Below, piece by piece: positions 7,604-17,513 of a DNA stretch of 64,000 nt. Origin of the DNA: Lachnospiraceae bacterium (GTDB lineage: Bacteria; Bacillota; Clostridia; Lachnospirales; Lachnospiraceae); the NCBI GenBank assembly GCA_017546025.1, contig JAFYYS010000018.1, positions 1-64,000 on the forward strand. The letters run 5' to 3'. Position numbers and translations under genes: made by a program. Within the stretch, counting starts at the first letter, position 1, and each line of letters starts with the position of its first letter. The notes under the pieces were generated by a model. The model did no database searches. It was given only the letters and a program-made list of their open reading frames with translations, and was not told the origin of the DNA.

Positions 7604-8998
7604 CTAACGGAACTGCTGGTAATAATATCTGCCGTCCGTTAAGACGAGAACTCCGATTGAGGAGCCGTTAAGCTCCGCGGGCAGATACGCGGAAAATCCG
7701 TTATCGCCCGTCTCGGTTTCGTCCAATAATTCCTTTTCAAATATCGGGAAAGCCTCATAAAAGGTCTTTCCGTCTTCGCCCTCAACGACCAGGTAAACCC
7801 GATATCTCTCACCGAGAAGCTCCGGATCGATTGCACCGTAAACGTGCAGCATTCCGGCGGATTCCCCGGTCTTCATACAGTTCGGATGCCCGCTCATGTC
7901 ATAAGCGTCCGTAATCTGAATGTCCCGCTTCGGTGCCTTCATGACCGGCGCCTTATCGGCCAGATTAATCAGGTTTCTCTCAACGATTTCGATGACGACC
8001 GCATCTGCTCCGATTCGGTCGACAAAGCTCATACGGTACGGAAAAACACGCTCGAAATCGGCTTTTTCAAAGCTTTCCGCAAAGTAATTCCACATCGTAT
8101 TGCCGAAGGAATCACGGAACATCAGAAGACTTCCCTCTCCGCTTCCGGCAAGCGTCTCAATGACAAGCGCCTCATCGTAAACGGTATCGCCCTTTACGAC
8201 GAACGACCACTCAATATTCGGATATACCTGCGGGTCATCGTCAGCGGCACCGGGATACAGCATGTTCACCAGATCGGCATCCCAGTCGCGTCGCTCCGTA
8301 TAAGTAACCCCCCGGAAAATGTCATGCTCCGACGAAAGCTTTCCGACAATCGTCCGGTAGGCAAGCATGGCGCCCTCATACGTCCAGTGCGAATCTCTCG
8401 GCTGGTACAGCACACGGCCGTCCTTCATGAAGGCATCCTTCAGATCCGCATACGTTACATTGTAGCGGCCGAGCGAAAGCTCGAGTCTTCGAAGGTTCGA
8501 GTCTTCAGAAAGCTGCACATAGCGGTCCGGCATATTGTCGGGATACAGCGTATTTTTATTCGGCGCAACGGTAAATACGAAATCCGCGCCCTGCCCGTTA
8601 CAGTATTCCTCAAGCAGTTTCATGCTATATGCAACGTTGTCGGCATTCCGCTCGGAAAGCGTTGCCACATGACAGTAATCATCAACCGTCTTCTCATAGA
8701 ACAGCCAGCCGTTCTTTCCGAGAACAATCGACGATTCCGCGGATTCCCCGAAGGCATACTCTTTAAGCGCCGTCTGGGCGGTGATCAGATAGGACCGCAT
8801 GCCCAGATGGTCCGCGAACCAGTCGTCGAACTGCGTGAAGAACTGCGTATTCGGAACGCCCTCTTCCGTAAACTTCGGGAAAGCGGCAAGTTCACGCTTC
8901 TCCTGCTCTGACGTGTCATTTTTCATGAACCAGAGCGTTGCGAACGGAACGACGCAGACGACCATATATACGATTATAAAGATGATTTTCTTCTTCAT
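7604..8998 (-). CDS. DHHW / AlgX-like SGNH-type membrane-anchored protein
   Basis: A 464-residue protein with one N-terminal membrane segment (about 4-24) and an extracytoplasmic domain related to the AlgX/AlgJ and DltD-like SGNH acetyl-handling proteins. The block R-D-S-H-W-T-Y-E-G (about 200) is the catalytic Asp-His motif of the family, and R-D-S-F-G-N near 300 corresponds to the nucleophile region. Such proteins take acyl groups passed through a partner MBOAT protein and put them on an extracellular polymer. The MBOAT gene lies 12 bp upstream. The substrate polymer is unknown. A C-terminal domain of about 90 residues is not recognised. Confidence 0.8.
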   Translation of the reverse strand: MKKKIIFIIVYMVVCVVPFATLWFMKNDTSEQEKRELAAFPKFTEEGVPNTQFFTQFDDWFADHLGMRSYLITAQTALKEYAFGESAESSIVLGKNGWLFYEKTVDDYCHVATLSERNADNVAYSMKLLEEYCNGQGADFVFTVAPNKNTLYPDNMPDRYVQLSEDSNLRRLELSLGRYNVTYADLKDAFMKDGRVLYQPRDSHWTYEGAMLAYRTIVGKLSSEHDIFRGVTYTERRDWDADLVNMLYPGAADDDPQVYPNIEWSFVVKGDTVYDEALVIETLAGSGEGSLLMFRDSFGNTMWNYFAESFEKADFERVFPYRMSFVDRIGADAVVIEIVERNLINLADKAPVMKAPKRDIQITDAYDMSGHPNCMKTGESAGMLHVYGAIDPELLGERYRVYLVVEGEDGKTFYEAFPIFEKELLDETETGDNGFSAYLPAELNGSSIGVLVLTDGRYYYQQFR

Positions 8999-9010
8999 AA
9001 ACTCCCCGGA

Positions 9011-10420
9011 TCAGAAACGGAAATAAATAAACGGATTATAGCTGTCGGAGGCGATTGCCATCAGGGCAAGCACTAAAACAGCGAGCGAGAACAGCATGGC
9101 GGCGGGCTCGTGCATGTATTTGCCGCATTTGGTGGCGGCAAATTTCGCGGAAAGAAGCTTCCACACGGGCGTCGAGGCCACGATTCCCAAAAGCATCATG
9201 ACTAGAATGTACGGCGACAGCATCGCGAGGGTTTTCACATACCCGTAGCCGCTCGATGCACCGAAGCCGAACATGCTCTTGATCATGTACCACGCCTGCG
9301 ACATATTGTCCGCACGGAAGATGACAAATCCGACGGTCACCGCAAGCAGCGTGTAAATATGATTCAGCACTTTGATTCCCCAGTGAACCGGAATCCAGCG
9401 CTTCTCTTCCAACATTTCGAGGAACCCGTGATAAAGTCCCCAGATTAAAAACGTCCAGTTTGCACCGTGCCAGAAGCCGGTACAGAAAAATACGACGAAC
9501 TTGTTCCAGATTGTGCGTGCCTTACCCTTGCGGTTGCCGCCGAGCGGGATGTACAGATAATCCCGGAACCACGACGACAGCGAAATGTGCCAGCGTCTCC
9601 AGAACTCGGTGATGCTGCCCGCGATGTACGGATAATTGAAGTTCTCATGGAAATGGAATCCGAACATGAGGCCGAGACCGATTGCCATATCGGAATAGCC
9701 GGAAAAGTCGAAATAAATCTGCAGCACATAGGCGATTGCGCCGACCCAGGCTGCTAAAAGCCCGATATACGATTTCGGAAGCGCAAAAATACTGTCCGCA
9801 AGCACTGCCATCGCATTGGCGATCAAAACCTTCTTGCCGAGGCCGACACTGAAACGGATGATACCGCTGTACACGCCATCCACGGTAACCTTGCGGTCCG
9901 TGATTTCGGCGGCGATGTCATGGTATTTGACAATGGGGCCTGCAATCAGCTGCGGAAAGAAGGAAATATACAGGAGAAGCTTGAAGAAGCTCTTCTGCTT
10001 TTCCGTATGCCCGCGGTACACGTCCACGACGTAGGAAAGCGCCTGGAAGGTGTAAAAGGATATGCCGATTGGGAGCGCAAGCTTCGGAACCGGAACCGAA
10101 AGACCGCCGGGAAGAACCCGGTTCAGCGTTTCGGCGAAGAAGCCTGCGTACTTGAATACCAGCAGCATTCCGATATTCAGAATAACAGCAAGGGAAAGCA
10201 CCGCTTTCGGGTGCTTTCCCGTTACAAACAGTCCGAACAGATAGTTGGCCAGCGCGGATATCAGAAGAAGCGTCACGTAGATCGGCTCTCCGAATGCATA
10301 AAACAATATGCTCGCGATGACCAGTATCCCGTTTCTTATGTGTCCGTTCGGTAAAACGGTGTGCAGAAGAAACACAATCGGAAAGAAAATACACAAAAAT
10401 ACGACGGAACTGAAAACCAT
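9011..10420 (-). CDS. MBOAT-family O-acyltransferase (AlgI/DltB-like)
   Basis: A 469-residue multipass membrane protein of the MBOAT family. The diagnostic block F-C-T-G-F-W-H-G-A-N-W-T (about 315) contains the catalytic histidine, preceded by F-W-R-R-W-H-I-S-L-S-S-W-F-R-D-Y-L-Y-I-P-L-G-G-N-R. About ten hydrophobic segments are visible. AlgI-type proteins move acetyl groups across the membrane to an extracytoplasmic acceptor protein; the DHHW protein downstream is the natural partner. The length fits AlgI/PatA better than DltB, and no dltA or dltC gene is present. Confidence 0.9.
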   Translation of the reverse strand: MVFSSVVFLCIFFPIVFLLHTVLPNGHIRNGILVIASILFYAFGEPIYVTLLLISALANYLFGLFVTGKHPKAVLSLAVILNIGMLLVFKYAGFFAETLNRVLPGGLSVPVPKLALPIGISFYTFQALSYVVDVYRGHTEKQKSFFKLLLYISFFPQLIAGPIVKYHDIAAEITDRKVTVDGVYSGIIRFSVGLGKKVLIANAMAVLADSIFALPKSYIGLLAAWVGAIAYVLQIYFDFSGYSDMAIGLGLMFGFHFHENFNYPYIAGSITEFWRRWHISLSSWFRDYLYIPLGGNRKGKARTIWNKFVVFFCTGFWHGANWTFLIWGLYHGFLEMLEEKRWIPVHWGIKVLNHIYTLLAVTVGFVIFRADNMSQAWYMIKSMFGFGASSGYGYVKTLAMLSPYILVMMLLGIVASTPVWKLLSAKFAATKCGKYMHEPAAMLFSLAVLVLALMAIASDSYNPFIYFRF

Positions 10421-10431
10421 GTTATCTCCTG

Positions 10432-12747
10432 CTAAGGAAGCGTGTAGCCGTAATAATAGTTATCCGTGTAACCGGATTTGCCCTTCTGCGGGCCGATGGT
10501 GGACTTCGTATACCAGTGCTTGAAGTTCTTCAGGTTGGCATCCGTAACGAGGAAGACCGATGCGTCAAAGCGCATCGCATCAATATGGAGCCACTGTCCG
10601 TTCTGCTTCACGATGGTCCAGTGGTGAACGGCATAGGAATGGCCGCCGCCCTTGACGACTCTGGCATCGTAGCCTGCCGCCTGCAGCACAAGCGTCATCA
10701 GAGCTGCATAGTGCCAGCATGCGCCGTTTCCGCGGTTCAAAGCTTCAATGGCAAGCGTTCTCGTGCTCTTCGTATCCGAAGAATAGTACGAATATACCGG
10801 AATCTTTCTTCTTACCCAGTTATAAAGCGAACGGATATCCTTCGTGCCGACTTCCGTCTCGACAATGTACTTCAGATACTCATCAAGATTGGCTTCCGTA
10901 ATCTGGCCGAACTTCACCGTGGCAATGCCGTTTGCATCGATCTTGTAAGGTCTGCCGCTGATTGTCATCTCCGTATTGACCGCAATCTTACCGTCTGCGT
11001 ATACGTAACGGAGCTTGCCGCCGATTTTCTTAAGACCGGCCTCAGCATACAGATAACCGTTGTCCGTGAAGCCGTACAACACGCCGTCAATCCTTACGGC
11101 GCCGACTGCCATCGTGCCGTCCTGGTATGAGTAGAACTTACCGCCGTCGGTATGCCATCCGGCCGCTAAGAAGCCGCCCTCCCTCGACAGATAATAATGC
11201 TTTCCGCCGATGAGGTTATTGCCGACCCGCATGACACCGTTGTCACCGAGGTAATACTTCTTGTTTTCGTAGGTCTTCCAGCCTGTCTCGGCGCTTCCGT
11301 CCTCACGGTACCACGCAAGAAGGCCGTCCACCTTCTGCATGCCGCCGGTCGGAATGCCGTCTTTGTTCAGGTAATAATACTTGTCCTCAATCTTGGTCAC
11401 GCCCGTCTGCAGATAACCGCGCACAAAGTACTGGTGCCCGATTTCCGTATCCACGAAGCCGTCGTAATAAACACCGTCTTCCCGGAACAGATAGGTAACG
11501 CCTTCAATCTCACGCTCGCCGGTATACAGCTCGCCGGATTCGGCAAAGCAGTACCGATTGTCGTCAATCGTCTGCCAGCCGGTCAGCATGATGCCTTCCA
11601 TGTCATAGTAATACTTGCTCTCGCCGCGCGTGATCCAGCCGCGTGCCAGGTGATAGTCTTCTTCGAAGTAATACTCGCGGCCGTCCAATGTATGGGTACC
11701 GGTATAAAGACCGGTCACACCGCCGTAGTACCGTCCGCTCTCATCTTCAATCCAGCCGAAGCAGTACTGGTTATCCTTAAAATACCATGCCGAATTGTCG
11801 GCCTCGGTAACGCCGTTTAAAGCCGCACCGTCACTCGCCAGGTAATAATCCTTGCCGTCAATCTTCGTTCTTCCGAACGCCAGAACGCCGTTCTCATCCG
11901 CATAATAACAGTGCTCATCATCCCGGATGAAACCGGTCTGCAGGTAGCCGTTCCAGTCAAACAGATAGCTTTCTTCTTCAATCGGCTCAATTCCGGTTGC
12001 CATCGTATAATCGGCAGGGCGGAAATACCGGATGCCCTCGTCGAACTCCGTCCATCCGAAAATCAGCTCGCCGTCTTCCGCGCAGTAATAGATACGGTCA
12101 TCGATTGTCCGCACACCGGGCTCGGCAAAGCCGTGGGAATTGCGGAAATAGGCGATGCCCTTTTCCGTATAGAATCCGCGGCGCAATACGCCGTCTTCCT
12201 CTGAAAAATAGTACGGCTCCCCGTTGATTTCCGCGACGCCCTTTACGATGCCTTCCTTCGTGGCATAGTAAATCTTTCCGTCTGCCTCCGCGGGACCCTC
12301 GAGAATGTTGCCCTTCTCGTCAAACAGATAAACTGTGCCGTCAATCAGCTGAAGTCCGGTCACCCGTTCCCCGTCACTGACATAATAGGTGCTCGCGGAG
12401 CCTCGGTGCCAGCCTTCCGACATCGTGATGTAATGCCGAAGGAAGAACCCTACAACCAGTGCGCCGACAACGAAAAGCGAAATGAGAATCGTTCTCATTC
12501 TGCGGCGTTTTTCCTTGCGAAGCCCCCAGAGAAACATCTCCTCGGCCTCCTCCTCGATATCGTCGAAGATCTCCGGAAGTTCCTCTTCCGCCTCAAGCTT
12601 CGCAATGACTTCCGCGTCCGCAGAGCCGGGGATTTCATCCAAAAAATCCGCACGAAGTCCCGCATCCGTCTCCGAAACGGAAACGGACCCGTCGGCAACC
12701 TGTGCGAATTCTTCGCCCTCTTCGGTTTTATTTAACTCGTCACTCAT
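10432..12747 (-). CDS. membrane-anchored YG-repeat protein with transglutaminase-like domain
   Basis: A 771-residue protein in three parts. An acidic cytoplasmic N-terminus (1-80) precedes one membrane segment (about 85-103). A stretch of roughly 500 residues is built from some 20-25 aromatic repeats of about 20 residues of the choline/glucan-binding (YG, CW_binding) type. The C-terminal transglutaminase-like domain (about 640-760) has the papain-like triad visible as Cys677 in G-A-C-W-H-Y, His708/709 in Y-A-V-H-H-W and Asp723 in H-I-D-A. It could crosslink or cleave wall peptides or surface proteins while the repeats hold cell-wall polymer. It lies 11 bp upstream of the MBOAT gene. Function inferred from domains; substrate unknown. 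Confidence 0.82.
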   Translation of the reverse strand: MSDELNKTEEGEEFAQVADGSVSVSETDAGLRADFLDEIPGSADAEVIAKLEAEEELPEIFDDIEEEAEEMFLWGLRKEKRRRMRTILISLFVVGALVVGFFLRHYITMSEGWHRGSASTYYVSDGERVTGLQLIDGTVYLFDEKGNILEGPAEADGKIYYATKEGIVKGVAEINGEPYYFSEEDGVLRRGFYTEKGIAYFRNSHGFAEPGVRTIDDRIYYCAEDGELIFGWTEFDEGIRYFRPADYTMATGIEPIEEESYLFDWNGYLQTGFIRDDEHCYYADENGVLAFGRTKIDGKDYYLASDGAALNGVTEADNSAWYFKDNQYCFGWIEDESGRYYGGVTGLYTGTHTLDGREYYFEEDYHLARGWITRGESKYYYDMEGIMLTGWQTIDDNRYCFAESGELYTGEREIEGVTYLFREDGVYYDGFVDTEIGHQYFVRGYLQTGVTKIEDKYYYLNKDGIPTGGMQKVDGLLAWYREDGSAETGWKTYENKKYYLGDNGVMRVGNNLIGGKHYYLSREGGFLAAGWHTDGGKFYSYQDGTMAVGAVRIDGVLYGFTDNGYLYAEAGLKKIGGKLRYVYADGKIAVNTEMTISGRPYKIDANGIATVKFGQITEANLDEYLKYIVETEVGTKDIRSLYNWVRRKIPVYSYYSSDTKSTRTLAIEALNRGNGACWHYAALMTLVLQAAGYDARVVKGGGHSYAVHHWTIVKQNGQWLHIDAMRFDASVFLVTDANLKNFKHWYTKSTIGPQKGKSGYTDNYYYGYTLP

Positions 12748-12757
12748 GCATGCTCCG

Positions 12758-14563
12758 TCAGATCTTGTAATTGGCGAAAATGTATTCCTTCACGCAAGGG
12801 AACTGCAAAGGATCCTTCGTCAATTCGAAGTGCCACCATTCCTGCTTGGCCACGAGCGGAATGAGTCCGGTATTGGTGGTCATGATGGAATAAAGGGTGT
12901 TGGCACCGTTCGTGTTATAGGTCATATCGCAACGATAGTCCAGGGTATGCATCTTGGTCTGCATTTCCACTTCCTTGCCGAGTTCCGTGACGGAATTGAA
13001 CTTCATGATCGTCAGGTCTAAGGCAATACCCTTATTGTGGTTGGAATTGTTTGCGATGAAATAAGCTTCCGTATAGTTCTTGTCAAGGAATCCGTTGGCA
13101 AGCGTACGCTTTTTCTTATCCTTCTCAACCTCTTCCTTGAAGTACTTGTTCTCCGTCATCGCGGCATACACCTTCTTCGAGGTGGAGTTCGGACGGTAGG
13201 ACTCGTAAATCAGAAGCGCGTAGCCTTTGCCCAAGGCATTCCGCTGCGCCGTGAGAAGCGTCAGGGCGACATCCCATACAGCCGGCATCTGCTCCTTCGG
13301 ACCGTAGTTCGGAAGAGCCTTTCCGGTTACGTCCTTAATCTTGTTATATCCGGAAACGGTAAGCGATTCCTTGCCGTTTTTAGCCTTCAAAGGATTGTAG
13401 CGGGTCTTCTCCTCGCTCTTCACATCCACCTTTTTACCGTTACCGCCGCAGGTGAAAAGGGAACTGTATGCATTGGTCCGGTTATAGTGGATCGAGTACG
13501 GATTGGAATCCGGATAAATCATGGCAAGGTCAACAAACAAAGCGTTTCCGAGAACCCAGCCTTCCTTCGTCTCCTCATTCACCTTCGCGCTCACGTAAAT
13601 GCTGAAACGGTTGCCGTCCTTCTCACAGACATAGTTTCCGTCGGCATCCTTGACGATGGTCATCGCGGTGCCGCCGGGAAGCTTCACAATCTCTTCGGAA
13701 AGATCGACATCCGAGAAAAGAGGCGTTTCAAACTGTGCCCAGCAATGGACCCCGAGACATCCCTGCTCCGCGGTATAGCTGACGGACTTGATATCCGTGC
13801 CGACATTCAGGAAAGCGTTTACACAGTAGAAAGGATCGCCATAACCGGTGCCGCCCGGCGTAAACTCGGTAACCTCCGACTTAAGCGTGGCAAAGCCGTC
13901 CTTATAGGCGGCAACAACAGCCTCATAGGTCTCGCCCTTACGAAGACCGCCGACACAGATTTCCGGCTTCTCAAGCGGGAATTCATGCCACTCCGTCTCG
14001 CCCTTTATGTGGTACCAAAAGACGTAGGTCGCATTTTCCCTCGTAAGGGGCCAGGAAAATGTGATGTTATAGGAGGTCGAAGCGGTTGCCTTGATGACCG
14101 GAATCACAGCTTCTGCGGAAACAACCGCCTCCTCGCAATACGGTCCGTACTGCCCCTGCGGGCTCACGGAACGGATTCTCACATGATACGTAAAGCCGGA
14201 ATTGATCGGAATCTGACAGGACGTCTCCTTGGACGACGCCTGCTGCCATTCTCCGGCCTCACTCCGGTAATCGATTTCGTAACCGGCGACACCCTTTACC
14301 CGCTCGTAATGAACCGAAAGGATTTCGCTCGATGCGATGATATGCTCGATGTTCGGAACGCCGTTCGGATCCCATGGCTCCGTCGTCGGCGTATTGAACA
14401 CCTTTTTCTTCGTCTGATCGGCTTCGTTGACCGGCTTCTCGCCGAAAATCTTCGAAACCTTATTCACCAAAAGCGCAACCAGAACCGCCGTGATCACAAG
14501 CGCAATCGACCCGTAGATCAGCGAACGAATCAGTTTCTTTCTTTTGCGTTCCCTAACGCTCAT
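12758..14563 (-). CDS. membrane-anchored D-Ala-D-Ala peptidase, M15 family (VanX/VanY-like)
   Basis: A 601-residue protein with an N-terminal membrane segment (about 13-34), fibronectin type III-like segments (about 70-240), a middle region with an SH3-like feel, and a C-terminal M15 metallopeptidase domain (about 385-600). Zinc ligands are visible as His509 and Asp516 in S-N-H-N-K-G-I-A-L-D and His578 in E-W-W-H-F, with Glu575 as catalytic base. Members cut D-Ala-D-Ala from peptidoglycan stems or free dipeptide. The extracellular anchored form points to stem-peptide trimming; there is no sign of vancomycin resistance genes (no vanH or vanA). It lies 10 bp upstream of the transglutaminase-like gene, so the two are co-transcribed. 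Confidence 0.85.
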   Translation of the reverse strand: MSVRERKRKKLIRSLIYGSIALVITAVLVALLVNKVSKIFGEKPVNEADQTKKKVFNTPTTEPWDPNGVPNIEHIIASSEILSVHYERVKGVAGYEIDYRSEAGEWQQASSKETSCQIPINSGFTYHVRIRSVSPQGQYGPYCEEAVVSAEAVIPVIKATASTSYNITFSWPLTRENATYVFWYHIKGETEWHEFPLEKPEICVGGLRKGETYEAVVAAYKDGFATLKSEVTEFTPGGTGYGDPFYCVNAFLNVGTDIKSVSYTAEQGCLGVHCWAQFETPLFSDVDLSEEIVKLPGGTAMTIVKDADGNYVCEKDGNRFSIYVSAKVNEETKEGWVLGNALFVDLAMIYPDSNPYSIHYNRTNAYSSLFTCGGNGKKVDVKSEEKTRYNPLKAKNGKESLTVSGYNKIKDVTGKALPNYGPKEQMPAVWDVALTLLTAQRNALGKGYALLIYESYRPNSTSKKVYAAMTENKYFKEEVEKDKKKRTLANGFLDKNYTEAYFIANNSNHNKGIALDLTIMKFNSVTELGKEVEMQTKMHTLDYRCDMTYNTNGANTLYSIMTTNTGLIPLVAKQEWWHFELTKDPLQFPCVKEYIFANYKI

Positions 14564-14596
14564 TCTCTCACCCCTTATCCGGGATTCCGAAATCCC

Positions 14597-15283
14597 TTAG
14601 TGAAAACTCGAATCCGACAGCACCATCTCCGTGACCTTTCCCTTGGCCAGGTAGAATGTCAGGTGTCTTACGCCGTCCTGGTAAATCATACCCGTCAGCG
14701 TATGCGAATACGGCTCCCCGTATGTCTTTAACAGTTCCTCCTCCGTGCTGCCGATTCCGATCTTCTTTGACGTAACCGCCCCGCCGCCCGTAAAGTCGGC
14801 GCTGTAGATAATCTGCTTCCCGTCCTTGACGACGGTATCGATATGATAGTCCTTGTAATAGTAGTTGATGTCGTTGCCGGCTTCCAAACAGGCAACACCC
14901 TCAAGCTTGTCCGTGATTTCGCCGAGAAGATTCTCCTTTCCCGTGAAATCCATGCCGGTCCGGATCTCCACGCCCGCAGCAATGATCATGCAATCCTCTG
15001 CGGAAAATGTGCCGAGCGCCTCGGGCGTAACCGAAGGCTTCACATCCACAGTAGGCTCAGGTGTCGGCGAAGGAGTCGGGGACGGGCTAGGCGTCGGTGT
15101 CGGTGTGGGCGTTGCCGGAGGTTCGTCCGTATCCACATACGGGGTACTGTCTCCGTCGCCTTTTCCGAGTCCGATGACAACCGGCCGGGCGCCGCTCTTC
15201 GTATCCGGTTTCGGAGAACCGCACGAAGTAAGCAAAAGCACCACAGAAAGCAGCAACAATGCCCTAATTTGCTTACCTTTCAC
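14597..15283 (-). CDS. PT-rich lipoprotein, unknown C-terminal domain
   Basis: A 228-residue lipoprotein: signal peptide with lipobox L-L-T-S-C (Cys21), a flexible linker of alternating Pro-Thr/Pro-Ser (about 50-80), then a domain of about 140 residues. The domain ends with a segment of the kind I-G-S-T-E-E-E-L-L-K-T-Y-G-E-P, which resembles BamE/SmpA-like folds only loosely. The start is placed at GTG 15283 because GGAGG lies 10 nt upstream and the signal peptide then begins properly; ATG 15304 would lie upstream of that site. It is the first gene after a strong promoter and probably heads the envelope cluster. Confidence 0.7.
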   Translation of the reverse strand: MKGKQIRALLLLSVVLLLTSCGSPKPDTKSGARPVVIGLGKGDGDSTPYVDTDEPPATPTPTPTPSPSPTPSPTPEPTVDVKPSVTPEALGTFSAEDCMIIAAGVEIRTGMDFTGKENLLGEITDKLEGVACLEAGNDINYYYKDYHIDTVVKDGKQIIYSADFTGGGAVTSKKIGIGSTEEELLKTYGEPYSHTLTGMIYQDGVRHLTFYLAKGKVTEMVLSDSSFH

Positions 15284-15327
15284 GAAAAGCGTTCCTCCTG
15301 ACATCAGATAATTCTAAACCAACCTAC

Positions 15328-15356
15328 ACTATATCACATTTTCCCGTAAATATCAA
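15328..15356 (-). promoter_or_regulatory. promoter of the envelope cluster
   Basis: On the minus strand TTGATA (15351-15356), 17-bp spacer, TATAGT (15328-15333), about 45 bp before the lipoprotein start. The spacer contains one copy of the over-represented GGAAAATG word. Confidence 0.7.
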
Positions 15357-15365
15357 GTTTTCGGC

Positions 15366-17513
15366 TCACTTCGCATCAAGAGCCTTACAGGAAAGCTGAA
15401 TCCGCTTTCTTGCGATATCGACGGAAAGTACCCGTACCGAAATTACATCGCCGACCTTCGCCACATCAAGCGGATGCTTCACGTAACGGTCGGACAGTTC
15501 GCTGATGTGAACGAGTCCGTCCTGGTGCACGCCGATGTCCACGAAAACGCCGAAATCCATGATATTTCTCACGGTTCCCTTCAGAATCATGCCGGGCTTT
15601 AAGTCCTCAAGACTCATGACGTCGCTTCGAAGCACGGGCTTCGGCGCATCCTCTCTCGGGTCGCGGCCGGGCTTTTCCAGTTCGGAAATGATATCCGATA
15701 ACGTCATCTCGCCGATGCCGAGCGTCTGCGACAGTTTTTTCAAATCTCCGGCCTTCTTTCGAAGTCCGAGGGCGCCGGTCTTACCGACCTCCTCTTCGCT
15801 GTAGCCGAGCGTTTTAAGAAGTTTCTCCGCGGCCTCGTAGCTTTCCGGATGCACGCCGGTGTTATCAAGGAAATTGTCGCCGCCGCGGATCCTTAAAAAT
15901 CCCGCGCACTGCTCAAAAGCCTTCGGTCCGAGCTTCGGTACCTTCAAAAGCTGGCGGCGGTTTTTGAACCGGCCGTTCTCTTCTCTGTACGAAACGATGC
16001 CCGACGCAATCGGCTTGCTGATGCCGGCGATATAGGAAAGAAGCGGCGCGGAAGCCGTGTTCAGATCGACGCCGACGCGGTTCACGCAGTCCTCGACAAC
16101 GCCCGAAAGACTTTCCTCAAGCTTCTTCTGGTTCATGTCATGCTGGTACTGCCCGACGCCGATGGATTTCGGCTCAATCTTGACAAGCTCCGCAAGCGGA
16201 TCCTGCAGTCTTCTTGCAATCGAAGCCGCGCTTCTCTGGCCGACATCGAAATTCGGGAACTCCTCCGAGGCGAGCTTGCTTGCGGAATAAACGGACGCAC
16301 CGGCCTCGTTGACAATCACGTAATGTAACTGCTCCGGCATCTCCCGGAACAGCTCGGCAATGACCTGCTCCGATTCGCGTGACGCCGTTCCGTTTCCGAG
16401 CGAAATCACGCTTACGCCGTATTTGCGGATAATCTCCTTTAATGTCTTCTTGGCTTCCTCCACGCGGTTTTGCGGCGCGGTCGGATAGATGACAACCGTA
16501 TGGCGCACCTTGCCGGTCGGGTCGACGACCGCAAGCTTGCAGCCGGTACGAAACGCCGGATCCCAGCCGAGCACCGTTCTGCCGGCAAGCGGCGGCTGCA
16601 TCAGAAGCTGCTCCAGGTTCTTGCCGAATACGCGGATGGCGCCCTCCTCGGCCTTCTCGGTAAGCGCATTTCGGATCTCGCGCTCAATCGAAGGCGCAAT
16701 CAGTCTGCGATAGGCGTCCTCGCATGCCTTCTTCAGATATTCGGCCGTTGCCGCATCGGGTTTCGTAACGGTTTTCTTCTCCAGATACCGAAGGATATCC
16801 TCCTCCGGCGCCTCGGTTTTGACGCTTAACACCTTCTCCTTCTCGCCGCGGTTGATTGCCAGAATCCGGTGCCCCGGAATTGACTGAATCGGCGAGGAGA
16901 AATTCTTGTACATGTCGTAAACCGTTGTCTCGTCACTCTTGCCTGAAGAGATCAGCATTCCCTTTTCCGTCGTCAGCTTGCGGATATGCGCGCGGATTTC
17001 GGCCGTGTCGCTAAGTTCCTCCGCCACGATGTCCATCGCGCCCTGCAAAGCCTCTTCCGCTGTCGCAACGCCCTTTTCCCCGCTGACAAATGCCATGGCA
17101 TCCCCTAAAGGATCCCGGCTCTCTTCCTTTTTGAGGATCTCGGCAAGCTCCCCGAGTCCCTTTGCCCTTGCCTCGCCGGCACGGGTCTTTCTCTTCGGAC
17201 GGTACGGGCGGTACAAGTCTTCCACCTGCGCAAGCGTCTCCGCCGCAAGAATGCTCTTTTTAAGGTCTTCGGTCAGAAGACCCTGCTCCTCAATTGAAGA
17301 AAGCACCTGTTCCTTCTTCTCATCGAGATTCCGAAGGTAACCCAGGCGCTCATAAAGATTACGTAACTGTTCATCCGTAAGGCCGCCGGTGGCTTCCTTA
17401 CGGTATCTGGCGATAAACGGCACGGTATTGCCCTCGTCAAGGAGGCGGACGGCGGCTTCCGCCTGTCCCCGGCCGATATTCAGTTCTTTGGCAAGTCTTT
17501 CTGCAGTCATCAT
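15366..17513 (-). CDS. tex: Tex family S1 RNA-binding protein
   Basis: A 715-residue Tex protein. N-terminal helical domain with [13 protein letters not shown], a YqgF/RNase-H-like domain (about 320-450), helix-hairpin-helix units (about 490-560, with [10 protein letters not shown] and [10 protein letters not shown]), and a C-terminal S1 domain (about 640-710, [16 protein letters not shown]). It binds nucleic acid and affects transcription and virulence or stress traits in several bacteria; the exact role is unsettled. The ATG overlaps the ispF stop by 4 bp. Confidence 0.95.
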   Translation of the reverse strand: MMTAERLAKELNIGRGQAEAAVRLLDEGNTVPFIARYRKEATGGLTDEQLRNLYERLGYLRNLDEKKEQVLSSIEEQGLLTEDLKKSILAAETLAQVEDLYRPYRPKRKTRAGEARAKGLGELAEILKKEESRDPLGDAMAFVSGEKGVATAEEALQGAMDIVAEELSDTAEIRAHIRKLTTEKGMLISSGKSDETTVYDMYKNFSSPIQSIPGHRILAINRGEKEKVLSVKTEAPEEDILRYLEKKTVTKPDAATAEYLKKACEDAYRRLIAPSIEREIRNALTEKAEEGAIRVFGKNLEQLLMQPPLAGRTVLGWDPAFRTGCKLAVVDPTGKVRHTVVIYPTAPQNRVEEAKKTLKEIIRKYGVSVISLGNGTASRESEQVIAELFREMPEQLHYVIVNEAGASVYSASKLASEEFPNFDVGQRSAASIARRLQDPLAELVKIEPKSIGVGQYQHDMNQKKLEESLSGVVEDCVNRVGVDLNTASAPLLSYIAGISKPIASGIVSYREENGRFKNRRQLLKVPKLGPKAFEQCAGFLRIRGGDNFLDNTGVHPESYEAAEKLLKTLGYSEEEVGKTGALGLRKKAGDLKKLSQTLGIGEMTLSDIISELEKPGRDPREDAPKPVLRSDVMSLEDLKPGMILKGTVRNIMDFGVFVDIGVHQDGLVHISELSDRYVKHPLDVAKVGDVISVRVLSVDIARKRIQLSCKALDAK

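Noticed and set aside
12758-14563. Vancomycin-resistance gene cluster suggested by the VanX/VanY-like peptidase
   Set aside because: No vanH, ligase or two-component genes are nearby; the anchored form with fibronectin-like domains fits wall maintenance.
13037-14731. Very long open frame (564 codons) opposite the M15 peptidase
   Set aside because: It lies antisense to a gene with intact zinc motifs and signal, lacks a ribosome site, and encodes a basic, low-quality sequence. It is a shadow of GC-rich codon use.
15030-15120. PT/PS-rich repeats in several lipoproteins taken as a mobile repeat
   Set aside because: They encode flexible linkers after lipoboxes or membrane segments and differ in sequence among genes; low-complexity linkers explain them.
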